From: Chloroflexi bacterium 54-19
GTDB lineage: Bacteria; Chloroflexota; Chloroflexia; Chloroheliales; Chloroheliaceae
Reading direction: 5' to 3'
Assembly: GCA_001898225.1 (NCBI GenBank)
Contig: MKTJ01000085.1
Location: forward strand, 113,916-177,915
DNA: 64,000 nucleotides
Below, one piece after another: positions 50,726-59,268 of this stretch. The notes under the pieces were generated by a model. That model did not search any database. It saw only the letters and a list, made by a program, of their open reading frames with translations, and was not told where the DNA came from. Both the position numbers and the translations under genes were made by a program. Position 1 is the stretch's first letter; each line of letters begins with the position of its first letter.

Positions 50726-52072
50726 TTAAGAATTGGGGGCCGTCCCGAAAGTGATTGAGGTCGTTTTCTGCTGCCCATCGGGCGTTAATAATTTGGCCTG
50801 TACCGTGTCACCCGGTTTATGCTTGAGCAAGACTTTTTGAAGGTCGCCCAGGTCGTTAATCGGGGTGCCATCCAATTCGGTTAGAATTGCGTTGGCAGTC
50901 CAGCCAGCTTTAGCGGCCGGACTGTCTGGCACAATCTGCGTTATCAGTACTCCGCTATCACTGGGCAGATTATAGCGAGCGGCCAGGCCAGGTGTCACCT
51001 CTTGAGGAAGGATTCCCAGGTACGGCGGGCTGTAGCCTTTACCACTGATAAGAGCTTCAATTATTGGCCTGGTCTGGTCAATTGAAAGGGCAAACCCGAT
51101 ACCCTGGGCGGCGGCCCCACTTTCGGGATCTACCGGGGCGGCGGTATTAATCCCCACAATTTCGCCTTTCAGGTTCAAAAGAGGACCGCCGCTATTGCCC
51201 GGATTAATCTGGGCATTGGTCTGGACCAGATCAACCAGTTGGGCCCCGCTCGGTTCCTGTATGCTCCGCCCCTTCGCCCCAACAATCCCAGCCGTAACGG
51301 TAGGTCCACCCGGTAGGCCTAGGGCGTTCCCGATAGCTACGACCCATTCACCAATCTTTAAGGCCCCGGAACTACCCATCTTGACCGTAGGCAGGTTAGT
51401 GTCTTCGATTTTTATTACCGCCAGGTCGTTGCTGGCTATCGCGCCCACTACTTTGGCAGGATATTTCTTACCATTATTTAGAACTACGACAACCTGGCTT
51501 TGCGGCGCGACGGTTGTTCCGCCAAGAGCAACTACGTGGAAATTTGTAACGATAAAGCCATCCGGCGTAATAATAGAACCGGTACCAACGCCTGAAGCCT
51601 GGGACGAGGTAACCGAGATTAGCACCACGCCCGCTTTAACCTGATCCACCACGTTAATAACATCACCTTCCAGGTTGCCGGTAGCAAGCGCATTGCTTGT
51701 ATTGGCGGCCGGCGCGGTCGTGATTGCCGCCAGTGGTTGAGCTGCCGCAGCCGTGGTACTTGCTGCCGTGGTGGTGCTTTCGGCCACATTTGTACTTGCT
51801 GACGCAGCCTTAGTACTTGCGGTCGTGGTGCTTGCAGCTGAAGTGCTTGCAGCTGAAGTGCTTGCAGCTGAAGTGCTTGCAGCTGAAGTGCTTGCGGCTA
51901 CATTTGTACTTGCTGCCGTAGTACTGACTGTGGTAGGGTTATCACTGCCACAGGCGGCCAGCCCTGGCAGCAGCAATAGCAGGACTAATAAAATACTTAA
52001 CCATTGTTTTTTCGGCGGCAAGCCCCACCGGCCAGACAGAGCAGTTCGATAAATTCTATAATAACCATCCAT
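50726..52072 (-). CDS. HtrA/DegP-type serine protease, lipoprotein with PDZ domain
   Basis: ATG at 52072 (MDGYYRIYR) is chosen: AAAGG precedes it and the lipobox LAAC (Cys41) then falls at a normal distance. The longer frame to 52309 lacks a signal. The 448-residue protein has an Ala/Ser/Thr linker with a tandem repeat, then a trypsin-like domain with the triad His in IVTNFHVV, Asp in SNDLAVIKIED and Ser in NPGNSGGPLLN. One C-terminal PDZ domain begins at about PYLGILPQEV. It would degrade or refold damaged proteins outside the membrane. It lies between hdeD and a membrane-protein gene in the stress block. Confidence 0.93.
   Translation of the reverse strand: MDGYYRIYRTALSGRWGLPPKKQWLSILLVLLLLLPGLAACGSDNPTTVSTTAASTNVAASTSAASTSAASTSAASTSAASTTTASTKAASASTNVAESTTTAASTTAAAAQPLAAITTAPAANTSNALATGNLEGDVINVVDQVKAGVVLISVTSSQASGVGTGSIITPDGFIVTNFHVVALGGTTVAPQSQVVVVLNNGKKYPAKVVGAIASNDLAVIKIEDTNLPTVKMGSSGALKIGEWVVAIGNALGLPGGPTVTAGIVGAKGRSIQEPSGAQLVDLVQTNAQINPGNSGGPLLNLKGEIVGINTAAPVDPESGAAAQGIGFALSIDQTRPIIEALISGKGYSPPYLGILPQEVTPGLAARYNLPSDSGVLITQIVPDSPAAKAGWTANAILTELDGTPINDLGDLQKVLLKHKPGDTVQAKLLTPDGQQKTTSITFGTAPNS
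51828..51897. repeat. 15-bp tandem repeat inside the HtrA linker
   Basis: GTGCTTGCAGCTGAA is repeated four times exactly (51828-51887), and a partial fifth copy follows. On the coding strand each unit encodes five residues (Thr/Ser/Ala), so copy-number change alters linker length without a frameshift. Confidence 0.9.
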
Positions 52073-52116
52073 TTTCTTATACCTTTTGTCATTGCTCGCT
52101 ATAATAAAAAGCTGAC

Positions 52117-52686
52117 TTATACGGCCAGGCCCTGTCTGCCGTCGTGCTGCAGGCTCCGCATTCGCACTCCAAGACTTATCAGTAAAATACCAAAGATAAG
52201 GGCATATGACGCAATCAACCAGAGAAGAGATAAAGCCCCGGCCCCTGGAAAAATAAGGACTATCAGGCCGAAGATTATCGAGAAAACTCCACTGAGTACT
52301 AGCATCCATTCGTTTTCGATCTGCTTGCGTAACTCTATAGCGGCGGCTATTTCAAATACACCGCCCATTACCGCCCAGACTCCGATGATAATTAGCAGCA
52401 CCAGGGCTGTAATGCCGGGCCAAAAAAAAGTAACTATCCCGGCAATAATGCCCAGAATACCTTCGAGCAGCATGGCCCACCAGCGCGGCTGTCTCCCGAC
52501 GCGCTGCAAAGAAGCCACCACCGCGAAAATTCCATCAACCAGCGAATAAGCGCCAAAGAGAAGAATCAGGGCGGCCAGGCTGATACCGGGCCAGACAAAG
52601 GTAATAAACGCAAAAATTACTGCCAGGACGCCACGCAGTACCAGCACCCACCAGTTGGTAGTTGAAAGGGAATTCATTCCAATCAT
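52117..52686 (-). CDS. hdeD: HdeD family (DUF308) membrane protein
   Basis: The 189-residue protein has six hydrophobic spans arranged as three repeats with the family motif G--A--FG-Y-L-DGI (LILLFGAYSLVDGIFAVVAS) and FVWPG/FFWPG/IFPGAG turns. HdeD in enterobacteria protects against acid at high cell density. AAGGAGG stands 6 bases before the ATG. It lies between clpB and the HtrA-type gene on the same strand, in a stress-gene block. Confidence 0.92.
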   Translation of the reverse strand: MIGMNSLSTTNWWVLVLRGVLAVIFAFITFVWPGISLAALILLFGAYSLVDGIFAVVASLQRVGRQPRWWAMLLEGILGIIAGIVTFFWPGITALVLLIIIGVWAVMGGVFEIAAAIELRKQIENEWMLVLSGVFSIIFGLIVLIFPGAGALSLLWLIASYALIFGILLISLGVRMRSLQHDGRQGLAV

Positions 52687-52761
52687 TTTGAACCTCCTTT
52701 TTCTTAATACAAGCTATCCCTAGCGGCTTCAGCCGGTAGCAACGCCTGGAACTTTGCCTTG

Positions 52762-55374
52762 TCAGGAGGCCACGGCTTGCGCTACAGGTTGGGTGCGAAA
52801 CACAAATTCACCGGCCGGGTCACTGTCAATTATTACGTGGTCGCCGTCTTTTATTTCACCTTGCAGCGACTTCAGGGCTAGCTGATTTTGAATCCGCTTC
52901 TGAATTACTCGTTTGAGCGGCCTGGCTCCAAAGGCCGGGTTGAAGCCTTCTTCGGCTAATTTCTGTTTGGCGGCCGGGGTCAGTTCAATCGTAATATGCC
53001 TTTGGTCCAAGATTTCCTGGAACTTACGAATTTGAATGTCTACTATCTGGTCCAGGTGTTCTCTACTCAAAGCCCTGAAAAGAATAATTTCATCAATCCG
53101 GTTCAAAAATTCAGGCCGGAAGGTTTGACTCAATTGGTCCATGACCATCTCTCGCGCTTGCTCCGGGCCGAGGTCTTTGATCAACTGACTGCCAATGTTG
53201 GAAGTCATTATGATGACGGTATTGCGGAAGCTAACTACCCGGCCTTTTCCATCGGTCAGGCGTCCGTCATCCAGGATGCCTAAAAATACATTAAAAACAT
53301 CCTGGTGAGCCTTCTCGATTTCGTCGAACAGTACCACCGAATAAGGACGGCGTCGCACCGCCTCGGTAAGCTGGCCTCCCTCGTCATACCCGACATAGCC
53401 GGGCGGCGCCCCAATCAACCGGGCCACTGAGTGGGATTCCTGGTATTCGCTCATATCCATTCGGACCATGGCGTTTTCGTCATCGAATAGGAACACGGCC
53501 AGGGCGCGGGCCAGTTCGGTCTTGCCCACCCCGGTCGGGCCCAGGAACAGGAAAGAACCTATTGGGCGGTTGGGGTCTTGCATACCGGTCCTAGCCCGGC
53601 GAATGGCGTCCGCCACGGCCTGCACGGCCTGCTCCTGGTCGGCCATGCGCTGGTGAATCCGGTCTTCCATGTGAATGAGTTTTTCAAGTTCGCCTTCCAT
53701 TAACTTGGTGACGGGTATACCGGTCCACTGGGCCACCATCCTGGCGATGTCGTCCGGCTCAACCTCCTGTTTGAGCAACATGCCGCCTTCCTGGTCCTGC
53801 ATCCTTTTGAGTTCTTCCTCGGTTTGGTTAAATTCCTGTTGCAATCTGGGCAACTCGGAATATTGCAATTGGGCCGCCCGCTCCCAGTTCTGGCTGCGCT
53901 GGGACTGTTCGATTTCAACATTAAGTTGCTCGATCTGCTCTTTAAGCTGGGTCATTTTGTGCAAGAGGCTGCGCTCTCGTTCCAGCCGGATTTCAAGTTC
54001 ATGGCGGCCTTCGTTCAGGTCAGCCAGTTCCCGGACAATTTTTTCGAGACGGGCTTTACTACCGGCGTCCTTCTCTTTCTTCAGGGCTTCGCGCTCGATT
54101 TCCAGTTGCATCATTCGCCGCTTGATCTCGTCCAGTTCGGCCGGGTCGCTGGTGATTTCCATCCGCAGCCGGGCCGCCGCTTCGTCAATCAGGTCAATTG
54201 CTTTGTCCGGTAGAAAACGGTCCTGGATATAACGGGCGCTCAAGGTCGCCGCCGCAATGATGGCCGAGTCGGTAATGCGGACGCCATGATGGTTCTCGTA
54301 GCGTTCCTTCAAACCGCGTAGGATCGAAATAGTATCTTCTACCGAGGGCTCTCCGACATAAACCGGCTGGAACCGCCGCTCCAGGGCGGCATCTTTTTCG
54401 ATGTATTTGCGATACTCATCCAGGGTGGTTGCACCGATCAGATGCAATTCGCCCCGCGCCAGCAAAGGTTTGAGCATATTTGAGGCGTCCATAGATCCTT
54501 CGGCGGCCCCAGCGCCCACTACAGTATGCAGTTCGTCAATAAAGACAATGATGTCGTCAGCCTCTTCTATTTCCTTGAGGACGGCTTTGAGGCGCTCTTC
54601 AAATTCACCCCGGTATTTGGCCCCGGCAATCAGGGCCGCCATGTCCAGGGCAATCAAACGCTGGTTCTTAAGGCTTTGGGGCACATCGCCCCGCACAATT
54701 CGCTGGGCCAGCCCTTCCACGATAGCCGTTTTTCCAACCCCCGGCTCGCCTATTAGCACCGGGTTATTCTTATGGCGCCGCGAAAGAATCTGGATAACAT
54801 GGCGGACTTCTTCGTCACGCCCGATAACCGGGTCCAGTTTCCCGCTCCGGGCCAGTTGGGTAAGGTCGCGTCCATACTTTTCGAGGGCGGCAAAGGTAGT
54901 TTCAGGGTTCTGGCTGGTCACGCGCTGATTGCCCCGCACTTCGGTTAAAGCCTGGAGAATTTGTTCGCGACTGACCCCGGCCGACTGAAGCAGCCGAAAA
55001 GCCCGGCCACTCTGGGGCTGTAACAGGGCCAATAACAGGTGTTCGGTGCTGACAAAATCATCCCGGAATTGCTGGGCCTCTTCGTGGGCTTTGACCAGCA
55101 CTTGCCGCAACTGGTTTGAAATGCCAACCTGGCTCTCCCGGCCGGTGATTTTTGGTAACTTATCCAGCTCGGTTTCAACTGTTTGAAGCAGGGACCGGGG
55201 ATCGAAGCTCGCCTTCTGGAGGACTTGCGGTACAATACCTTCCGGCTGCTGCAAAAGAGCCGCCAGCAGATGCTCCGGTTCTATTTGATTATGGTTGTAT
55301 TTCTCAGCCAGTTGTTGAGCCGAAACCAGCGCTTCCTGTGATTTTTCAGTAAAGCGATTAATGTTGAAGGACAT
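52762..55374 (-). CDS. clpB: ATP-dependent disaggregase ClpB
   Basis: The 870-residue protein has the full ClpB architecture: N-terminal repeats (FTEKSQEALVSAQQLAEKYN), AAA1 with Walker A GEPGVGKT near 205 and the ELHTVVGAG loop, a long coiled-coil middle domain (about 400-530), AAA2 with GPTGVGKT near 605, and the C-terminal domain. The pore loop reads KYRGEFEER. With DnaK, DnaJ and GrpE, encoded upstream in the same orientation, it would rescue proteins from aggregates in the cytoplasm. Confidence 0.97.
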   Translation of the reverse strand: MSFNINRFTEKSQEALVSAQQLAEKYNHNQIEPEHLLAALLQQPEGIVPQVLQKASFDPRSLLQTVETELDKLPKITGRESQVGISNQLRQVLVKAHEEAQQFRDDFVSTEHLLLALLQPQSGRAFRLLQSAGVSREQILQALTEVRGNQRVTSQNPETTFAALEKYGRDLTQLARSGKLDPVIGRDEEVRHVIQILSRRHKNNPVLIGEPGVGKTAIVEGLAQRIVRGDVPQSLKNQRLIALDMAALIAGAKYRGEFEERLKAVLKEIEEADDIIVFIDELHTVVGAGAAEGSMDASNMLKPLLARGELHLIGATTLDEYRKYIEKDAALERRFQPVYVGEPSVEDTISILRGLKERYENHHGVRITDSAIIAAATLSARYIQDRFLPDKAIDLIDEAAARLRMEITSDPAELDEIKRRMMQLEIEREALKKEKDAGSKARLEKIVRELADLNEGRHELEIRLERERSLLHKMTQLKEQIEQLNVEIEQSQRSQNWERAAQLQYSELPRLQQEFNQTEEELKRMQDQEGGMLLKQEVEPDDIARMVAQWTGIPVTKLMEGELEKLIHMEDRIHQRMADQEQAVQAVADAIRRARTGMQDPNRPIGSFLFLGPTGVGKTELARALAVFLFDDENAMVRMDMSEYQESHSVARLIGAPPGYVGYDEGGQLTEAVRRRPYSVVLFDEIEKAHQDVFNVFLGILDDGRLTDGKGRVVSFRNTVIIMTSNIGSQLIKDLGPEQAREMVMDQLSQTFRPEFLNRIDEIILFRALSREHLDQIVDIQIRKFQEILDQRHITIELTPAAKQKLAEEGFNPAFGARPLKRVIQKRIQNQLALKSLQGEIKDGDHVIIDSDPAGEFVFRTQPVAQAVAS

Positions 55375-55461
55375 AACCTTCGCCTCCTGGGTAACTGTTA
55401 TAAGTCTTCATACCACTCCCAAAGTTAAACTTCGCAAAATGGCTTCAACCAGATAACTCAA

Positions 55462-55725
55462 TCAGGCAGAAATATAAGTCGCCTGGTTGGCATAGTCGAG
55501 CTTGCAAGGTAGAGTTAGCTCTTTGGTGTTCAGCACCACGAAAAAGATTGTTTTTACTTCCATTAGTTCCACCAGCCGTTCCAGGCATTTATTACACTCG
55601 GTGAAGTGCTTTGCAACCGACATTGCTTCCTCTTTTAGCAATTTTTGAGCTAAAAAGGTGTCCAGTTCCAGGTAAATCCGCTCGTGTTCGTCTGAGATTC
55701 CGGTCGTTTCATCTTCAACTCTCAA
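55462..55725 (-). CDS. Small zinc-finger protein, possible anti-sigma-like
   Basis: The 87-residue protein contains AKHFTECNKCLERLVELMEV. The Hx3Cx2C spacing is that of anti-sigma zinc-finger domains, with an earlier helix that could complete the site. There is no membrane span. It lies between clpB and the PRC/BON gene, AAAGGAG precedes its ATG, and no sigma-factor gene is adjacent. It could be a soluble redox- or stress-sensing anti-sigma protein. The motif is seen; the role is inferred. Confidence 0.65.
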   Translation of the reverse strand: MRVEDETTGISDEHERIYLELDTFLAQKLLKEEAMSVAKHFTECNKCLERLVELMEVKTIFFVVLNTKELTLPCKLDYANQATYISA

Positions 55726-55816
55726 TTTTTATCTCCTTTCTTTGAGATTTGTCAGGTGGCCTGGAAAGTAGCGCACCGATTATTGGTTAACCTTTGTCTG
55801 GGACTGTTAAGGAAAT

Positions 55817-57178
55817 TTAGCCGGAATGGGGGAGGGGATAATAGGCCAGCTTTAGTGGCTTAGGTTCTTCTTCCGCATTACGCACTTCTAATTCATTGAT
55901 GACAGATACTACCCCGCGCACCTTACTTGCAACCTGTTCGGCGGCCTGCTTTACCTCCGGGGAAGGAACTTTGCCAAATAAAGAAACAACACCCCCCTGG
56001 CTGAGTACCTCAATAGGCGTCAGGGCAGTTTGTTTGTCCTCGGCCAGGGCCGCCTCGACTCGCGCCCGGATGGCTGTATCGGCGTCCAGGCTGTTGAATA
56101 CGGAAACGACGCCGGGCACCTTTTGGGCTTCCTTTTCCGCCAGGGCTTTACCGGCAATGGTGCGGGTGGTGCCGCTCAAAGTTACGACACCCTCGAACAC
56201 ATACACCGTTACGTTCACTAATTCCGCATTCTGCTGGCGTTTGTAAACCTCGATTATCTGGTTTGCAATTGCGTTATCACTATCTTGCATAGGACTTTGC
56301 TTCCCTCCTCTAGTTAACCCGGTATTTTCTGGGTGGGTAGTGTGGTCTTCGATACCGAGTACACCCATAATCTTTCTAACAATCGAAAAAGCGGCCAGGG
56401 CTACGGCACCGGATACTTTGCCATATAAACGCACCAGGCCCCGTTCAACCTGGACTTTAAGGTTCTGGCCTTTGGTTTGGGGTTGGGTTTGTAAACCTCT
56501 CTCGATAACATCTTCCAGTTGGCGGTCGTTCAGGGGTGGTTTAAAGTGGGTCAGCCGGTCAAATTCTTCCCTGCTCAACTTAAATTGAATTCCTTTGTCG
56601 GTAATGGACTCAACCGCCGAGGCAGGTATCACCAGGTTTTCGCCTTGTTGCAACCATTGCCCGTGTTCGATTACCAGGTGCCTGATATGGTGTCCGTCTT
56701 TTCCCACCAGGATGTGGTCCAGTGTGCCAATCCGATAACCGTTCCTGTCATAAACGGGCTGGCCTCGCCGGAGCATTACTTCGTCTCCGCTTACCCCCAC
56801 ATGGCCCCGATGCAGGACCGTAGGCCGTTCAGTCTGGCTAAGGTTAAGGTTGGGATAAGGCCCGATCCAGACTCTTGTTTGTGGGGCAGGCTGGCCGGGA
56901 TGGGGATAAACGGTCGAGTCGGGCAGGCGGAACTCAACTTCGTGATATTCTGGCAGATTTTTCAACTCGGTGGCCGAAGCATTTATTACCACCCGCTTAT
57001 CAGTGGCTTTTTCTACCCAGCATACCGGGACAACAACAGATTTTGATAGCAAGGTGTTATGCTCGACAACCAGCGAAGTAATGGTTTCGTCCTGGGGGTC
57101 TATCACGAGAAACTTCAACCGACCGACCTCTTTATCCTGACAAAATACAGGTGTACCTATCTTGAAATCGAACTCCAC
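55817..57178 (-). CDS. PRC-barrel and BON domain protein
   Basis: The 453-residue soluble protein has two PRC-barrel-like modules (about 5-75, VGRLKFLVIDPQDETITSLV; about 130-205, IGTLDHILVGKDGHHIRHLV). Three BON-like segments follow, near 225-275, 300-370 and 370-440, each with a V-L-G-V pattern such as GVVTLSGTTRTIAGKALAEK and GVVSLFGKVPSPEVKQAAEQ. BON modules bind phospholipid or other surfaces and are common in osmotic and envelope stress proteins. No signal peptide is visible. It is encoded between the DnaJ group and clpB. Confidence 0.85.
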   Translation of the reverse strand: MEFDFKIGTPVFCQDKEVGRLKFLVIDPQDETITSLVVEHNTLLSKSVVVPVCWVEKATDKRVVINASATELKNLPEYHEVEFRLPDSTVYPHPGQPAPQTRVWIGPYPNLNLSQTERPTVLHRGHVGVSGDEVMLRRGQPVYDRNGYRIGTLDHILVGKDGHHIRHLVIEHGQWLQQGENLVIPASAVESITDKGIQFKLSREEFDRLTHFKPPLNDRQLEDVIERGLQTQPQTKGQNLKVQVERGLVRLYGKVSGAVALAAFSIVRKIMGVLGIEDHTTHPENTGLTRGGKQSPMQDSDNAIANQIIEVYKRQQNAELVNVTVYVFEGVVTLSGTTRTIAGKALAEKEAQKVPGVVSVFNSLDADTAIRARVEAALAEDKQTALTPIEVLSQGGVVSLFGKVPSPEVKQAAEQVASKVRGVVSVINELEVRNAEEEPKPLKLAYYPLPHSG

Positions 57179-57300
57179 AATATCCTCCTTTCCGGCTAAC
57201 TGAGCCTGGAAAGTTCATTTACCTTTAGCCCGGGTTGGCTTAGAAATTTAGGAACTGGCCCCGGCTAACTTATACCAAGTACGCTTTGAGACTCTCTAAA

Positions 57301-57409
57301 TGTCATTTAGAACGAAGTGAAGAATCCCAGTGGCGTTGGCGCATGTCACAGCTATTGCCCAACGGCACCCAGGGGGTACCCGGATTTCTTACCACGGTTC
57401 GGGATGACA
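57301..57409. repeat. Interspersed repeat, copy 2
   Basis: The unit starts TGTCATTTAGAACGAAGTGA and ends with GGTTCGGGATGACA. Its ends are imperfect inverted repeats of about 27 bases (TGTCAT---GAAC-AAGAA--CC). Translated, it gives the CHLERSEESQ-type peptide known from such non-coding repeats. It is related to the unit at 38155-38231. Confidence 0.7.
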
Positions 57410-57430
57410 ATTATCTAAGCGTACTTGGTG

Positions 57431-57706
57431 TTAGGGGGTATCCTCCCATATTCCTTCGCTATACTCTTGCCGAAACCGGGCAAGGCGAGTTCCCGTGTTA
57501 AGCTGGGCAATCCTTAAATCGGTTTCAAGCTGATTTACCCTGGCCGTAAGGTTGACTACCTGGCCGCGCAGGTAGATAATGACCTGGACTCCGGCGGTAT
57601 TGATTCCCAGGTCTGAGGCCAACCGGCGGGCCCGACGCTGGTCGGCTTCCTCCTGGCCGGTAATTTCCTGGGCCGGACGCTTATAATGCCTTTGTTTTTG
57701 TACCAT
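57431..57706 (-). CDS. CbpM/MerR-like modulator of the DnaJ-type chaperone
   Basis: The 91-residue protein contains RRLASDLGINTAGVQVIIYL followed by a coiled-coil RGQVVNLTARVNQLETDLRI. This is the pattern of the MerR-like CbpM/HspR-type small proteins that accompany CbpA-type DnaJ genes. It lies 15 bases after the dnaJ-type gene. CbpM proteins inhibit the J-domain partner; HspR-type proteins repress heat-shock operons. I favour the CbpM-like role because the N-terminal DNA-binding helix is incomplete. Confidence 0.7.
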   Translation of the reverse strand: MVQKQRHYKRPAQEITGQEEADQRRARRLASDLGINTAGVQVIIYLRGQVVNLTARVNQLETDLRIAQLNTGTRLARFRQEYSEGIWEDTP

Positions 57707-57721
57707 TCTGGTCTCCCCTCG

Positions 57722-58666
57722 TTAAGCCCTGGCTTGCACCCCTTGTCTGGCCGCCGCCAGCTCAGCAATTACCTTAACTTCATGATCGTTCATCGGTTCA
57801 GGCAAGACCAGTTTCACCCGCGCATATAAGTCACCTTTCCTGGTGGGAGCGCCCACTTCGGGCATACCTTTGCCCCGTATCCTGAACGTCCGGTCCGCCT
57901 GGGTGTAGGCTGGTATTTTAAGTATTACTGCCCCGGCCAGGGTTGGCACCCTGACTTCACCACCTACCACGGCCGTATAGATGTCCACTGCTATGTCCGT
58001 ATAAAGGTCGCGGCCTTGCCGCTCGAAATTCGGGTGCGGCAAAACTCGAATAATCAGGTTAATATCCCCGTTTTCACCACCATTGCTGCCCGGACTGCCT
58101 TGACCGGCCAGCCGCACCCGCGAGCCGTTATCTACTCCTGGCGGAATAGTGGCCTCTATCGTCCGGTCGCCAATCTTGAGCCGTCGAGTGGTTCCGTGAA
58201 AAGCTTCCTCCAGGGTAATCTCAATTTCTTGTTCAAGGTTTCGCCCGCGCCGGCGACCGCCGGCCCGTCCACCTGGGGATCGGCCAAAGGTTGAGGTGAA
58301 GAAATCCGAGAAAGGACTGTCCTCACCAAACAGGTCGTTCAGGTCATCAACCGAGCCATATTGGACGTGGGCGCTCTGGCCCGGCTGGGCTTGCCAACGG
58401 CCCTGATCGAAATCCTGGGGACGCCCGCCCCTGGCCTGCCAGCGCTGGTATTCGGCCCGCATGGCGTCGTACTTTTTGCGCTGTTCCGGCTCAGAGAGGG
58501 CCTGATAGGCTTCATTAATTTCCTTGAACTTTTCTTCGGCTGATTTGTCTTCCGGATTGACATCAGGATGGTGTTTACGGGCCAACTTGCGATAGGCTTG
58601 CTTGATTTCTTTGGCGGAAGCATCCGGCGAGACACCCAGGACCTGATAATAGTCTTTAAAATCCAT
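57722..58666 (-). CDS. DnaJ-type co-chaperone without zinc finger (CbpA-like)
   Basis: The 314-residue protein has a J domain (DYYQVLGVSPDASAKEIKQA, with HPD at 33-35), a glycine-rich linker and the DnaJ C-terminal substrate-binding domains (EITLEEAFHGTTRRLKIGDR; VRLAGQGSPGSNGGENGDIN). The cysteine-rich zinc region of DnaJ is missing, as in CbpA. It stimulates DnaK ATPase activity. It is encoded 42 bases after grpE and followed by a CbpM-like gene. Confidence 0.93.
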   Translation of the reverse strand: MDFKDYYQVLGVSPDASAKEIKQAYRKLARKHHPDVNPEDKSAEEKFKEINEAYQALSEPEQRKKYDAMRAEYQRWQARGGRPQDFDQGRWQAQPGQSAHVQYGSVDDLNDLFGEDSPFSDFFTSTFGRSPGGRAGGRRRGRNLEQEIEITLEEAFHGTTRRLKIGDRTIEATIPPGVDNGSRVRLAGQGSPGSNGGENGDINLIIRVLPHPNFERQGRDLYTDIAVDIYTAVVGGEVRVPTLAGAVILKIPAYTQADRTFRIRGKGMPEVGAPTRKGDLYARVKLVLPEPMNDHEVKVIAELAAARQGVQARA

Positions 58667-58708
58667 AACTAGCCTTTGCCTGATTCCTTACCAGCTTCCT
58701 TATTAGGA

Positions 58709-59239
58709 TTAGGGTTTTCCTTGCGCTACAACCACCTGGGCTGGCCTTAATACCAGTTTTTCGTGCAGGTAACCTGGCCGGACCACTTCTAGCACGGTAT
58801 CGTTGGCTACATCGCCCGCCCGTACCTCGATAGCCTCGTGATAAACCGGGTCGAACTGGTCACCAGATTTTACCGGTATCCGCTCGACCCCGGCCCGCCC
58901 TAAAGCCTGTAACATCTGATTTAAGGCAAGCCGGACTCCCTGTTGAAGGGCGGAAGCTTCTCCAACCTGGGCTAAAGCCCGTTCCAGACTATCTGCTACT
59001 TCCAGGAAACCAAGCAAAAGACGCCGCCTATCTTGCCTGGATCGTACTGCCGCGTCCCGCTCGGCCTGCTTGCGGACATTCTCGATTTCGGCGGCTGCTC
59101 GCAAGTAACGGTTTTTGTATTCCTCGGCTTCCCGGCGGGCCTCGGTAAGCTGGGCAAGATAAAGCTCTGTTTGGGTACCCTGGGCCGGGGGAGCCGGATA
59201 GTCACTACCCCCACTGTTATTTTGACCAACCTGGCTCAT
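58709..59239 (-). CDS. grpE: Nucleotide exchange factor GrpE
   Basis: The 176-residue protein has a flexible Gly/Pro-rich N-terminus. A long helix follows (LTEARREAEEYKNRYLRAAA, then EIENVRKQAERD), then the GrpE beta domain with VERIPVKSGDQFDPVYHEAI and the ending VLRPAQVVVAQGKP. It releases ADP from DnaK. It lies 29 bases after dnaK, AGGAGGACACC precedes its ATG, and it belongs to the dnaK operon. Confidence 0.94.
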   Translation of the reverse strand: MSQVGQNNSGGSDYPAPPAQGTQTELYLAQLTEARREAEEYKNRYLRAAAEIENVRKQAERDAAVRSRQDRRRLLLGFLEVADSLERALAQVGEASALQQGVRLALNQMLQALGRAGVERIPVKSGDQFDPVYHEAIEVRAGDVANDTVLEVVRPGYLHEKLVLRPAQVVVAQGKP

Positions 59240-59268
59240 GGTGTCCTCCTACATGCCCCCTATAGAAA

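Noticed and set aside
57286..57501. 71-codon frame reading CHLERSEESQ
   Set aside because: This peptide is the known translation artefact of a common interspersed repeat, whose inverted ends are visible here.
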